Shown here: positions 52,442-60,975 of the stretch, one piece after another
How the letters are laid out: every line of letters begins with the position of its first letter
How positions within the stretch are numbered: position 1 is the first letter of the stretch
Assembly: GCA_963744105.1 (NCBI GenBank)
Contig: CAVUSJ010000001.1
Location: 1 to 64,000, forward strand
Direction of reading: 5' to 3'
DNA length: 64,000 bases
Source of the DNA: DASUPK01 sp963744105
Lineage (GTDB): Bacteria > Actinomycetota > Thermoleophilia > Solirubrobacterales > 70-9
Notes under the pieces: model-generated
Told to the model about the DNA's origin: nothing
Database searches by the model: none
The model's input: only the letters and a program-made list of their open reading frames with translations
Translations under genes and position numbers: made by a program

Positions 52442-53790
52442 GCGAGGTCGACCGCTTCGGCGAGTTCTTCCGGATGCTCGGCCATGAGCTCGAGGACTTC
52501 CAACAGAAGATCGTGGAGGAGATCTTCAGCCCAAGGCGCGAGACGCTCGTCTTGATCCCGAGGGGGTGCGGCAAGAGCACCCTCCTGGCCGCGGTGGCGC
52601 TCTGGTCGCTGCTCCGCGGCCGGGGTCAGCAGATCGTCGTCGGAGCCGCGTCACGCGAGCAGGCATCCGTCCTCTTCGACATCGCCCGCTCGATGGCCGC
52701 CCACCCCGAGATCGCCCCGCTGGTGGAGATCACCAGGAGGGAAATCCGCACCCAGGACGGCTGGTTGAAGGTGATCGCCGCCGATGGGCCGAAGCAGCAC
52801 GGTCTGATCCTCGACCTGGCGATCGTCGATGAGCTTCACGCCCACCGCCACGATGATCTCTACATCGCCTTGCGGACCGCGATGCAGAAGCGCCCGGGGG
52901 CACGGATGGTGACGATCTCGACCGCCGGCGCCCGCGTCGAGACGCCGCTCGGGGCGCTCCGAGAGCGAGCGATGAAGCTGCCGAAGGTCGAGCGCGACCG
53001 CGCCTTCACCCGCGCCGAGGGAGAGAACCTCGCCATGCTGGAGTGGGCGCTGCCCGAGGGAACCGAGATCGACGACCTTGATGCAGTGAAGGCGGCGAAC
53101 CCCGCAAGCTGGATCACCCTGGAGGGGCTCCGCGAGCAGCGCGAGGCCGTCCACGAGCTCGCCTTCCGGCGCTTCCACGCCAACGTCTGGACCGGCGGCG
53201 AAGCGCCCTGGATCCTGGCCGACGAGTGGGACGCCTGCGATGGCGAGCCCGAGCTCGACGGTCCGGGGATGAAGGTGATCGGCATCGACGCCGCGGTCTC
53301 CTCCGACACCTGCGCCCTGGCGCTGGTGCGGAAGGAGCCCGACGAGATCTTCCACGTGGTCTGGAGGATCTGGACGCCGACCCAGCGTGACCGGGTGCCG
53401 CTGGCCGACGTGGAGGAGGTCTGCCGCGAGTGGGCGCAGGCCCACCAGGTCGACGCGATCGTCTACGACCCGCGCTTCTTCGAGCGCTCCGCGCAGGTCC
53501 TCGAGGACGAGGGCTTCAACGTCGTCGAGTGGACCTACAAGCGGAACGCCTCGGCCGCCGGCACCCTCCACGAGATCATCAGCCACGAGCGGCTTCGCCA
53601 CGGCGGCGCCGACCTACCCCGACGTCACGCCCTCGCCGCCGAGGTCCGCGACCGGGAGTTCGGGCAGGTGATCAGCAAGACCAAGTCCCGTGAGCACATC
53701 GATGCGCTGATGGCCCTCTGCTACGCGGTCGACCTGGCCTCATCGATGCCGCCGCCGCGCGTCTCGGTCTACGAAAGTCGGTTCACGTGA
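52420..53790 (+). CDS. Phage terminase large subunit
   Basis: A 456-aa packaging motor. ATG 52420 is chosen, and another ATG is 3 codons downstream. The ATPase part has Walker A IPRGCGKSTL near 47-55, coupling motif VGAASREQ and Walker B AIVDELHAH (Asp137-Glu138). The nuclease part has VIGIDAAVSSDTCALALV, DAIVYDPRFFE and a final HIDALMALCYAVDLA, the usual metal-binding carboxylates. It cuts and pumps concatemeric DNA into proheads. No small subunit, portal or capsid gene is present, so it could only work with a helper phage or is decaying. Confidence 0.9.
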   Translation: MATMAPVSEVDRFGEFFRMLGHELEDFQQKIVEEIFSPRRETLVLIPRGCGKSTLLAAVALWSLLRGRGQQIVVGAASREQASVLFDIARSMAAHPEIAPLVEITRREIRTQDGWLKVIAADGPKQHGLILDLAIVDELHAHRHDDLYIALRTAMQKRPGARMVTISTAGARVETPLGALRERAMKLPKVERDRAFTRAEGENLAMLEWALPEGTEIDDLDAVKAANPASWITLEGLREQREAVHELAFRRFHANVWTGGEAPWILADEWDACDGEPELDGPGMKVIGIDAAVSSDTCALALVRKEPDEIFHVVWRIWTPTQRDRVPLADVEEVCREWAQAHQVDAIVYDPRFFERSAQVLEDEGFNVVEWTYKRNASAAGTLHEIISHERLRHGGADLPRRHALAAEVRDREFGQVISKTKSREHIDALMALCYAVDLASSMPPPRVSVYESRFT

Positions 53791-54062
53791 GGCGCCACGG
53801 CGGCGAAGAGCCGAAGCGCGGCGAGCGCCGCTCGGTCTATGAGACGCGCGAGCTCACGTGGCGCGACAAACTGCGCCGACTCGTCGGCGGCGAGAAGCAG
53901 CCGGCGCCGCTCTTCGATCCGCCGCGATTGGTGGTCGAGCGTGGCCGTCCTGTCGGGTACCGGTGTGTAGATGGCTCAGTCCTTCGCTTTCCTGAGCCGC
54001 CGGCCGATCCGAGCCAATGGCCCGAGAGCTGGTGGGGCGACGGACGCGGCCATGATGGATGA
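53787..54062 (+). CDS. Small basic element protein (91 aa)
   Basis: GTG start overlapping the terminase stop by 4 bp. Starts MRRHGGEEPKRGERRSVYETRELTWRDKLRRLVGG and continues with a Pro/Trp-rich tail. Its RRSVYE motif recurs in two neighbouring proteins. It may be the truncated start of a portal-like gene. No family recognised. Confidence 0.55.
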   Translation: MRRHGGEEPKRGERRSVYETRELTWRDKLRRLVGGEKQPAPLFDPPRLVVERGRPVGYRCVDGSVLRFPEPPADPSQWPESWWGDGRGHDG

Positions 54063-54097
54063 CTGGATCAGGGGGCCGGGGTGATCGGGCTGCTTCG

Positions 54098-54304
54098 CTA
54101 CCGCTGCTTCCTTCTGTTCGGCTTCCGCTTCTTCTGCCAACGCTCCACGTCGCCACGCCTCCAAACCGGTGTCGCTCGAAGGCGGGCGATCGGCTCTGGG
54201 AAGTCCGGCTCATTCGTCAGCCGGATCGCGTGCCGACGGGTCACTTGCAGCACCTCCGCGACCTCCGCCGTGCCCGCCAGATTGAGCTTCCGCTTCTCCG
54301 CCAT
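54098..54304 (-). CDS. AlpA/excisionase-like DNA-binding protein
   Basis: About 68 aa from the ATG at 54304. An upstream in-frame start at 54331 gives 77 aa. TAEVAEVLQVTRRHAIRLTNEPDFPEPI and ATPVWRRGDVERWQKKR are the winged-helix pattern of AlpA/MerR-like excisionases. Divergent from the integrase, with a strong hairpin between. It probably steers excision by binding near the attachment sites. Confidence 0.82.
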   Translation of the reverse strand: MAEKRKLNLAGTAEVAEVLQVTRRHAIRLTNEPDFPEPIARLRATPVWRRGDVERWQKKRKPNRRKQR

Positions 54305-54335
54305 CGTGTCTAAGATGGTGTCATACAGCAAAGTG

Positions 54336-54362
54336 CCCCCGCGACGCTTACACGTCCGGGGG
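54336..54362. promoter_or_regulatory. Hairpin between xis-like and integrase genes
   Basis: A 10-bp stem (CCCCCG-GACG with CGTC-CGGGGG, one bulged base) around a 6-nt loop, in the divergent control region. No T-run, so not a simple terminator. Copies of CCGGTAC at 54363-54369 and 54391-54397 follow. It may be a protein-binding site. Confidence 0.4.
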
Positions 54363-54446
54363 CCGGTACCGGGTCAAGAGGGCACTCGCCCCGGTACAGG
54401 CCGCAGGCTACTCGCCGCGTGGGCACCCTGAATGAAGGGACCGACG

Positions 54447-55673
54447 ATGGCAACGAAGCTCGAGCGGACTAATACACCCGGCATCTTCCGGCGGCACGTG
54501 AAGGGCTGTCCCGGTGGCCGGTGCGAGTGCGCTTACGTCACGACGTGGCGCGCTCACGGCCGCCAGCACACCGAGACACACCGGACACTGGCCGAGGCCC
54601 GCGAGGCGAAGCGAGCGCACGAGGCCGACGTCGCACGAGGCGAGTTCTCGCCGCGCACCCGAGACACGCTGGATGAGTACGCGAGGGCGTGGGTGGACCG
54701 CTACCAGGGCAACGGCCGGCGCGGCTTCCGCGAAGAAACCCGGCGCGAGTACCGGGCGCTGCTCGACAAGTACGCGCTCGCCTACTTCCCGCCACGGCTG
54801 CCGCTCTCGGAAGTGACGCCGCGCGAGATTGCCGAGTTCATCGGCTGGCTCGTGAGGCGGCCGAACGGCCGCGGCGGCACGCTCTCGGACAAGACCGTCC
54901 GAAACGCGCTCGGTCCGCTCGCGGCTTGTCTCGCGACGGCGAAGCGCGAAGGGCTTATCCGCGCCAACCCCGTCGACGGCGCCGCGCTTCCGTACCGACC
55001 CAAGATCGCCGAGGACGACGAGCGGCCGCGTCCGTTTCCAGGGACGACTATGGAGCTAGTCGTCTCGCTCGTGCATCCCGAGCACCGGCTGATGTTCGAG
55101 TTGCTCGCGGCGACGGGTGTGCGGCGCTCGGAGCTACTCGCATTCGAGGGGCGCCACCTTGTGCTCGCGGGTGATCGTCCGCAGGAGAAGGTGCGCCAAC
55201 GGGCCCGCGCTCAGAAAGGCCGCGGCATGGTGATCGGGCCGCTCAAGTCCCGGCACGCTCGCCGCGAGTTACCGATCCCGCTCGAGCTGGCCGACCGGTT
55301 GGCGGCGCTTCGCACGCCGGACGACGCGCTCGTGTTCCCGAGTCCGCTAACCGGCCGTCCGTATGACCCGCGGCATCTAGAGCTGCGCGTGCTCTCGCCG
55401 GCGTGCTCGGAGGCGGGCGTCGAGTGGGCCGGATTTCACACGTTCAGGCACACCGTCGCGTCCCGGCTCTTCGCCAGCGGACGTAACGCGGTCGAGGTTC
55501 AGCAGTGGCTAGGGCACCATTCGCCGAGCTTCACTTTGGACACATACGTCCACTTGCTCGACGGCGACGTCGGCGAACCGCTGGCGCCGCTTCGGGTCAA
55601 CACCGGGTCAACAGCCGGTCCGCAAATGGCCGCAAATGGCGTCGTGCCCGAGCTCGCGGAAATCGCCAGCTAG
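54447..55673 (+). CDS. int: Tyrosine recombinase (integrase) of the tRNA-Glu element
   Basis: 408 aa from ATG 54447, preceded by AAGGGA. Another ATG is 5 codons upstream. An N-terminal Cys/His-rich arm-binding part (CPGGRCECAY) and a SAM-like core-binding domain (about 70-180) precede the catalytic domain, which has Arg226 (ATGVRRSELL), Lys268, His331-x-x-Arg334 (HTFRHT), His357 (LGHHS) and the nucleophile Tyr367 (TLDTYVHL). All catalytic residues are intact. The gene ends 46 bp before attR, as usual for tRNA-targeting integrases. Confidence 0.95.
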   Translation: MATKLERTNTPGIFRRHVKGCPGGRCECAYVTTWRAHGRQHTETHRTLAEAREAKRAHEADVARGEFSPRTRDTLDEYARAWVDRYQGNGRRGFREETRREYRALLDKYALAYFPPRLPLSEVTPREIAEFIGWLVRRPNGRGGTLSDKTVRNALGPLAACLATAKREGLIRANPVDGAALPYRPKIAEDDERPRPFPGTTMELVVSLVHPEHRLMFELLAATGVRRSELLAFEGRHLVLAGDRPQEKVRQRARAQKGRGMVIGPLKSRHARRELPIPLELADRLAALRTPDDALVFPSPLTGRPYDPRHLELRVLSPACSEAGVEWAGFHTFRHTVASRLFASGRNAVEVQQWLGHHSPSFTLDTYVHLLDGDVGEPLAPLRVNTGSTAGPQMAANGVVPELAEIAS

Positions 55674-55718
55674 CAGGGAAAACGGCGAACGGCCGAAAAC
55701 GTCCGCAAGCCGTTGTCA

Positions 55719-55744
55719 GGGTTCGAATCCCGGTAGCGGTGCCT
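55719..55744 (+). repeat. attR of the tRNA-Glu element
   Basis: An exact 26-bp copy of the tRNA-Glu 3' end. The rest of the tRNA is absent upstream. Confidence 0.92.
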
Positions 55745-55750
55745 CAGCGA

Positions 55751-55775
55751 AGCCCTGCGAGAGCGGGGCTTTTTC
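55751..55775 (+). terminator. Original terminator of tRNA-Glu, displaced by the element
   Basis: Stem AGCCCTGC/GCGGGGCT with loop GAGA and a T-run (55770-55774). It lies just past attR, so before insertion it would have stood directly behind tRNA-Glu. It also overlaps the 3' side of the convergent PBP gene. Confidence 0.8.
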
Positions 55776-55777
55776 GT

Positions 55778-57892
55778 TCAGCGGCCCGAGCCGATGCCGC
55801 CGCCGGAGCCGCCGATCGACGTCGTCGGAGTGTTCGAGGTCGACGGGGAGCTGGTCGTCGGATAGGTCGAGGTGGACGTGCTGTAGGTCGAGCTCGACGA
55901 GCTCGACGACCCCGACGAGGTGTGCTCGCCGTGGTACGAGCTCAGGTCCGGCAGGCTCGAGGGCACCTGGAAATCGGGGCAGTTGCTGCCCTGGGCCGCC
56001 TCCATGTAGGAGCGCCAGATCGGGCCGGAGGTGGGGCCGCCGAACCCGGTGTAGTCGCGCGAGAGCGGGTGCCCGGTCCACACCGCGGTCGAATAGAGCG
56101 GCGTGTAGCCGACGAACCAGGCATCGGACAGCCCTTCACTGGTGCCGGTCTTGCCGGCCTCCGACGAGCAGCCGATGCTCGTGTAACCCGCGCCGGTCCC
56201 ACTGGTGATCACGCCCTCGAGCACCTTCGTCACCTCATAGGCCTGACCGGGGGTGAGCACTCGCTTGCCGTCGCTCGATCCGGAGTCGTCCACCTTGCCG
56301 CCGGGGAAGATCACCCGGTCGATCGCGGTCGCATCGTGATGCACTCCGCCGTCCGCGAGGGTGGCGTACGCGTCCGCCTGCTCGAGCGGAGTCACGCCGA
56401 CGCTGAGACCGCCGATGGCGTCGGCCGGCGGGATGAAGCAGTTCGGGCCGAGCTTGCAGGGCGTGTCGTGCGCGCCCTTGATTCCGAGCGGCGAGGTGAT
56501 CCCCATCTCATAGGCGGTCTTGGCGATGTTCTCCGGGCCGACGTCCAGGCCGAGTTTCGCGAAGATCACGTTCACCGAGTCCCAGGTGGCCTGCGTCAGC
56601 GCCATGGTCCCGCCACCCGGCTCGGCGTTGTTGACCGTCCAGGGGATGCCACCCGGGGTCTCGAGGGTGGCGGGCGAGCTGCCGTCGTAGTAGGTGGAGG
56701 CGGGATCGATCCCCTGCTTGATCGCGGTGGTCAGGTCGTAGACCTTGAATGAGGACCCCGGCTGCCTCTGCGCGTGGGCCGCGAAGTTGAACTGGCTGCT
56801 CAGCGAGTAGCGCTGGGTGGACGCCAGGGCGACGATCTGCCCGTTCGTCGGGTCGACCGAGGCGAGCGCCGATGCGGGCCCGCCGTCCGGGTAGCAGACG
56901 GAACAGGAGTCGACGGCGCTCTGCGCCGCCTGCTGGAGCTGCGGCTGAATTGTCGTAAAGACCTTGAGGCCGCCGTTCTGGACGGTGTTCACCCCGTAGC
57001 GGTCCTCGAGCTCCTGCTTGACGAGATCGAAGATGTAGGGCTGGCGGATCCGGTTGAACTTGTTCCCCGGATCGAGGCCGAGGCCCTGGCCGACGGCATC
57101 GGAGAACTCGCTCGCGCTGATGTCGCCCTGCTGCTTCATGGCCTGCAGGACCTCGTTGCGCCGGGCGAGCGCCGCGCGCGGGTTGAGCAGCGGGTTGTAC
57201 TGCGAGGGCGCCTGCGGCAGCCCCGCGATCATCGCCGCTTCCGGCAGCGTCAGGTCCCTGGCGTGCTTGGAGTAGTAGGTCTCGGCCGCCGCCTCGACGC
57301 CGATCGCGGTGGCGCCTTCGTTCGTGCCGTAGGGGGCGGTGTTCAGGTACTTGGTGAGGATCCAGTCCTTGGTGTGCTGATCCTCCTCATCGTTGGCGAG
57401 GTGAGCCTCGATGATCTTGCGCTTCAGGGTGTCCTGCGGGTTCTGGATGTAGAGGTTGCGGACCAGCTGCTGGGTGATCGTCGAGCCACCCTCTCGCGGC
57501 TTGCCCCCGGCCGTCAGGTCCTCCCAGCCGGCGCGGATGATCGCCGACGGATCGATGCCGCCGTGGTCGTAGAACCGGCGGTCCTCGATCGCGACGGTCG
57601 CGTCCTTCAGGTCCTGCGGCATGCTCTCGCTCGACACCGGCTGACGGATCTTGTCCGAGTGGATCACTCCGATCAGCGAGCCGTCGGCGGCGTAGACCTT
57701 CGACACCGCGCCCTTCGTGATCGGCCGAAGGGTCGCCAGCGAGGGCGCCGATTCGTAGATATTGATCACCCAGGCGGCTCCACCCGCGATCCCGATCGCG
57801 AGCAGCGACAGGGGAACGCCGAGGCCCAGGAGGAGCTTCTTCCTGCCCGAGTCCCGCAGGCGCCTGCGTCGTCTGCGCGATCGCTGCGTCAT
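55778..57892 (-). CDS. Class A penicillin-binding protein (PBP1A type)
   Basis: A 704-aa bifunctional peptidoglycan synthase. ATG 57892 has a GGAGGGG ribosome site. The open frame upstream is antisense to the protease. The N-terminal tail is Arg-rich, then TM (about 20-42). The transglycosylase domain has VAIEDRRFYDHGGIDP (catalytic Glu) and GGSTITQQLVRNLY. The transpeptidase has the SxxK in QPGSSFKVYDL, SxN in DSVNVIFAK and KTG in AGKTGTSEG. The C-terminus is a 50-residue low-complexity Ser/Thr/Gly tail. It polymerises and cross-links cell wall. Confidence 0.95.
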   Translation of the reverse strand: MTQRSRRRRRRLRDSGRKKLLLGLGVPLSLLAIGIAGGAAWVINIYESAPSLATLRPITKGAVSKVYAADGSLIGVIHSDKIRQPVSSESMPQDLKDATVAIEDRRFYDHGGIDPSAIIRAGWEDLTAGGKPREGGSTITQQLVRNLYIQNPQDTLKRKIIEAHLANDEEDQHTKDWILTKYLNTAPYGTNEGATAIGVEAAAETYYSKHARDLTLPEAAMIAGLPQAPSQYNPLLNPRAALARRNEVLQAMKQQGDISASEFSDAVGQGLGLDPGNKFNRIRQPYIFDLVKQELEDRYGVNTVQNGGLKVFTTIQPQLQQAAQSAVDSCSVCYPDGGPASALASVDPTNGQIVALASTQRYSLSSQFNFAAHAQRQPGSSFKVYDLTTAIKQGIDPASTYYDGSSPATLETPGGIPWTVNNAEPGGGTMALTQATWDSVNVIFAKLGLDVGPENIAKTAYEMGITSPLGIKGAHDTPCKLGPNCFIPPADAIGGLSVGVTPLEQADAYATLADGGVHHDATAIDRVIFPGGKVDDSGSSDGKRVLTPGQAYEVTKVLEGVITSGTGAGYTSIGCSSEAGKTGTSEGLSDAWFVGYTPLYSTAVWTGHPLSRDYTGFGGPTSGPIWRSYMEAAQGSNCPDFQVPSSLPDLSSYHGEHTSSGSSSSSSSTYSTSTSTYPTTSSPSTSNTPTTSIGGSGGGIGSGR

Positions 57893-57988
57893 GACCCCTC
57901 CAAAGGTAGTCGGCTCGCTAAGCAAACCGATAAGGCGGCCGGGGGTAGGCTGAATCGCGATGTCAACCGGGACCCAGGAGGAACTCAG

Positions 57989-58753
57989 ATGAGGAAGCTC
58001 GTCGCAGGGATCGTCGCCGTCGCCTCGCTCACCGTCGCCGCACCGGCAGCGGCGATCACCAACGGGCAGCCCGACCACAACGGGCACCCGGAGGTCGGGG
58101 CGCTGCTCGCGCAGCAGGCCTTCTCCGACGGGACCTGGGCCGAGTGCACCGGGACGCTGATCTCTTCGACCGTCTTCCTCACTGCGGCCCACTGCGACGA
58201 GGGCGTCAGCAGGGTCAACGTCACCTTCGACTCCTCCTACGTCTATCCCGCGGGCGCCACCTACCCGGGGACCTGGCACGCGGATTCCGCCTTCAGCAAG
58301 GCACAGGGGGACCCGCACGACATCGCGGTCGTGGTTCTCGACCACCCGGTCTCCGGGATCACTCCGGCGAGCCTGCCCGCCGGCAACTCGCTGGCCGGCC
58401 TCGGCAAGGACCAGAGGTTCACCTCGGTCGGCTACGGGGCTCAGGCGGTGAGCAGCGGCAAGGGCGGCAAGACCTTCACCTACATGGACACTCGCTTCGT
58501 GGCGAGCGGCACCCTGAACTCCGTCACCCCGAGCTTCCTGCGGATCTCGCAGAACGCCTCCAGCGGGAATGGGGGCACTTGTTATGGAGACTCGGGCGGC
58601 CCCAACTTCCTCGGGGCGGGCTCGAGCGAGACCAGGATCGTGGCCGGGACCACGATCACCGGCGACACCGCCTGTCGCTCGACGAACGTGGACTACCGGC
58701 TCGACACGCCGTCCGCTCGGTCCTTCCTGGGGGCCTACGTGTCGCTGCCCTAG
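57989..58753 (+). CDS. Secreted trypsin-like serine protease
   Basis: 254 aa. ATG 57989 follows AGGAGG. The signal peptide (about 1-22) ends at PAAA. The chymotrypsin-fold catalytic triad is intact: TAAHC (His), DIAVV (Asp) and GTCYGDSGGP (Ser). Two likely disulfides are present. It is divergent from the PBP gene across 96 bp. It is a general extracellular protease of the S1 family. The specificity pocket is not readable by eye. The stop shares CTAG with the convergent ArsR-type gene. Confidence 0.93.
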   Translation: MRKLVAGIVAVASLTVAAPAAAITNGQPDHNGHPEVGALLAQQAFSDGTWAECTGTLISSTVFLTAAHCDEGVSRVNVTFDSSYVYPAGATYPGTWHADSAFSKAQGDPHDIAVVVLDHPVSGITPASLPAGNSLAGLGKDQRFTSVGYGAQAVSSGKGGKTFTYMDTRFVASGTLNSVTPSFLRISQNASSGNGGTCYGDSGGPNFLGAGSSETRIVAGTTITGDTACRSTNVDYRLDTPSARSFLGAYVSLP

Positions 58754-59115
58754 CGCCGCCGCGACCGCTTGAGCTGCTTCACCAGACGCTCGAGTCGGGC
58801 CTCGAGCATCTGCCTGTAGTCGGTGATCCAGGCGTCGACGTCGTCCAGTCGCTCGGGGCCGAGGGTGCAGATCCGGGTTCTGCCGATCCGTTCCGTCGCC
58901 ACCAGGCCGGCGTCCTCCAGCACCCGGAGGTGTTTCCGCATCCCCGTCAGGGAGATGCCGAAGGGCTCGGCGAGCTCGCTGATCGTGGCGCCGCCCTCGC
59001 CGAGGCGCTCGAGCACTTGGCGGCGAGTGGGGTCCGCGATCGCGCCCAAAGTGAGGTCAATCTGCTGACGCTGAACCATTCGGTTCAGTATTTCAGAGCG
59101 CCCGAGGGAGAGCAT
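58750..59115 (-). CDS. ArsR-family HTH regulator
   Basis: 121 aa (an inner ATG at 59079 is a good alternative start). The winged helix is evident: LGAIADPTRRQVLERLGEGGATISELAEPFGISLTGMRKHLRVLEDAGLVATERIGRTRICTL. The C-terminal YRQMLEARLERLVKQLKRSRRR is helical and basic, as in the SdpR/ArsR group that often pairs with SRPBCC proteins. No metal-binding Cys pair is seen. It lies upstream of and divergent from the mce operon and may control it, which is inference. Confidence 0.9.
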   Translation of the reverse strand: MLSLGRSEILNRMVQRQQIDLTLGAIADPTRRQVLERLGEGGATISELAEPFGISLTGMRKHLRVLEDAGLVATERIGRTRICTLGPERLDDVDAWITDYRQMLEARLERLVKQLKRSRRR

Positions 59116-59499
59116 TCGCGTGCCGGAAACGGCGTGGAGAGGTGTCGGGCGAGGATCCGTTCGCCGTCAACGGCATCTTCGTCCTGGACGCGGTCCTGGG
59201 CCGGTCGATCTTCGCGGGCGAGCTCTCGGTCCCTGGAGGAGCCGTCCGGGGGGGAGGGAAGCCCCGAACCGGGTCGAAATCGAGTCGATTAAGCGGCTAT
59301 TAACACCTGGCAATCTACGGCCAAATACCGATTCGGCGCCTGGGGTCCTAGATAGGATCGCCTGTGGAGCTGCAGGCATGCGGCAGGAGAGAGACGCTGC
59401 CGGGAAGCGGGTGGAGAAGCTGCTGGAGGATGGGACCGTCATAGGGACCCGTACGGACGTTCATGGCCCGCACCGGGCCGGTGCCCTGATGGGGCGCAC
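59116..59499. other. Upstream region of the mce operon
   Basis: A 384-bp stretch without a gene I can support. An AT-richer block near 59285-59360 holds TTAACA (59300-59305) followed 16 bp later by CAAATA, and a TAGGAT-like -10 further on, so the operon promoter may lie here. A 41-codon frame from ATG 59378 ends in the first Mce start (GTGA overlap) and could be a short leader peptide. Confidence 0.4.
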
Positions 59500-60975
59500 G
59501 TGAGCCCCAGCCAAGGGGCGGTCTCACCGCAGGGCGCGCGCGTACGGGGGGGCGGCGGCCGTTTCGCCCGTCTTGCCGCGATCGGCGCGCTCGTGCTGGT
59601 CGCGCTCGCGATCGTCGTCCTGCTGCTCTCGAGCGGGGGCAACTCCAACCATTACCGCCTGCTCTTCGAGACGGGCGGCCAGCTCGTCAAGGGCAACCAG
59701 GTCCTGATCGGCGGCGCCCCGGTCGGCAGCGTCGACGACGTCAAGCTCACCGACAACGGGCAGGCCCAGGTCGACATCTCGGTCAACCGCCCGCTGCACG
59801 AGGGCAGCACGGCGATCATTCGCGCGACCTCGCTGTCGGGGATCGCCAACCGCTACATCTCGATCCAGCCCGGGCCCGACAGCAATCCGAAGCTCCAGAG
59901 CGACGCGATCATCGCGGAGACCGACACCACCAGCCCGGTCGACCTCGATCAGCTCTTCAACACCTTCCGCGGCCCCGAGCGCCAGGCGCTGCGGAACGTC
60001 ATCCAGGGCTCGGCCACCGTCTACGCCGGCAAGGGCCCCCAGGCGAACCAGACCTACAAGTACCTGAGCCCGTCGCTCGTCGCGACCGACCGGCTCCTCC
60101 AGGAACTCGATCGTGACCAGAACACCCTCACCGACTTCATCGTCAATGGTGCGAGCGTCGTGGGCGCCCTCGCCGAACGCCGCGCCGATCTCTCCTCGCT
60201 GACGCAGAACGCCAACGAGGCCCTCGGCGCGGTGGCGGCTCAGAACCGCTCCTTCGACCAGGCCCTCGTCGCCCTCCCCGGCACGCTCCGCCAGGCCAAC
60301 ACCACCTTCCACAACCTCCGGCCGGCGCTCGATGACCTGAACGTCCTCGTCAACGCGTCGAAGCCGGCGACCAAGAACCTGCCCACCTTCCTGCGGAACC
60401 TGAAGCCGGTCACGACCCGGTCGGTGCCGGTGTTCACGGACCTCGGCCGCGCGGTGAATCTGAAGGGCAAGTCGAACGACCTCGCCGACGCGACCGGCGA
60501 CCTGAGCGCTCTGGAGAACCGAGCCGCCGAGGCGATCCCGATCACGGTCAAGGCGATGCAGGACTCCCAGCCGAACCTCCAGTTCCTGCGCCCCTACGCG
60601 CCTGACCTGATGGCGGGTGTCGCCCACCTCAACCAGGTGGCGGGCTATTACGACGCCGACGCCCACTACCTGCGGGTCGCCCCGGTCGGCCTCGGCGTCT
60701 TCTCACCGACGCCGGGGACCTGCAAGACGGTTCCGGGCAGCACCTGCACGTTCGCCCCGCAGGACGCCTCCGTCGTCTACGGCGACTACGGCGCGCTGGG
60801 CGGCCCCAACTACAACCTGTTCAAGCGCTGCCCGGGCGGCTCCGCCTCGCCGATCGCCGGCAGCAACCCCTTCTACTCGCCCGCGTTCCCGGGCCCGCCG
60901 ATCGGCGCGCCGACCGGCGGAGCGGCCGCTCCGCCGGCGTCCTGTGTCAACACCGACGTGGTGCCCGGGCCATGA
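59500..60975 (+). CDS. Mce-family protein 1
   Basis: 491 aa, GTG start. One N-terminal TM (about 22-43), then the MCE domain (YRLLFETGGQLVKGNQVLIGGAPVGSVDDVKL ... ANRYISIQPGP), a long helical region (about 150-390) and a Pro/Gly/Ala-rich C-terminus. Mce proteins form hexameric tubes that carry lipids or sterols across the envelope with YrbE permeases and an MceG-type ATPase. No yrbE gene precedes it, so the permease genes must lie elsewhere or downstream. Confidence 0.92.
   Translation: MSPSQGAVSPQGARVRGGGGRFARLAAIGALVLVALAIVVLLLSSGGNSNHYRLLFETGGQLVKGNQVLIGGAPVGSVDDVKLTDNGQAQVDISVNRPLHEGSTAIIRATSLSGIANRYISIQPGPDSNPKLQSDAIIAETDTTSPVDLDQLFNTFRGPERQALRNVIQGSATVYAGKGPQANQTYKYLSPSLVATDRLLQELDRDQNTLTDFIVNGASVVGALAERRADLSSLTQNANEALGAVAAQNRSFDQALVALPGTLRQANTTFHNLRPALDDLNVLVNASKPATKNLPTFLRNLKPVTTRSVPVFTDLGRAVNLKGKSNDLADATGDLSALENRAAEAIPITVKAMQDSQPNLQFLRPYAPDLMAGVAHLNQVAGYYDADAHYLRVAPVGLGVFSPTPGTCKTVPGSTCTFAPQDASVVYGDYGALGGPNYNLFKRCPGGSASPIAGSNPFYSPAFPGPPIGAPTGGAAAPPASCVNTDVVPGP

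Larger units (their letters stand above)
49290..55744. mobile_element. 6.5-kb integrated element at tRNA-Glu (satellite or reduced prophage)
   Basis: Bounded by the 26-bp repeats. From left to right it holds a terminator, a 210-aa unknown gene (leftward), XRE regulator, two co-transcribed small genes, a SnoaL-like gene (leftward), an RHH protein, a small membrane protein (leftward), zinc-finger protein, terminase large subunit, a 91-aa protein, AlpA/Xis-like protein (leftward) and tyrosine integrase ending 46 bp before attR. No portal, capsid, tail, lysis or replication gene is present. Confidence 0.88.

Noticed and set aside
55681..55745. A second tRNA-Glu gene
   Set aside because: Only the T-arm and acceptor 3' strand are present, as expected for attR.
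56774..57988. Long N-terminal extension of the trypsin-like protease
   Set aside because: The extension is antisense to the PBP gene. The true start at 57989 has AGGAGG and a signal peptide.
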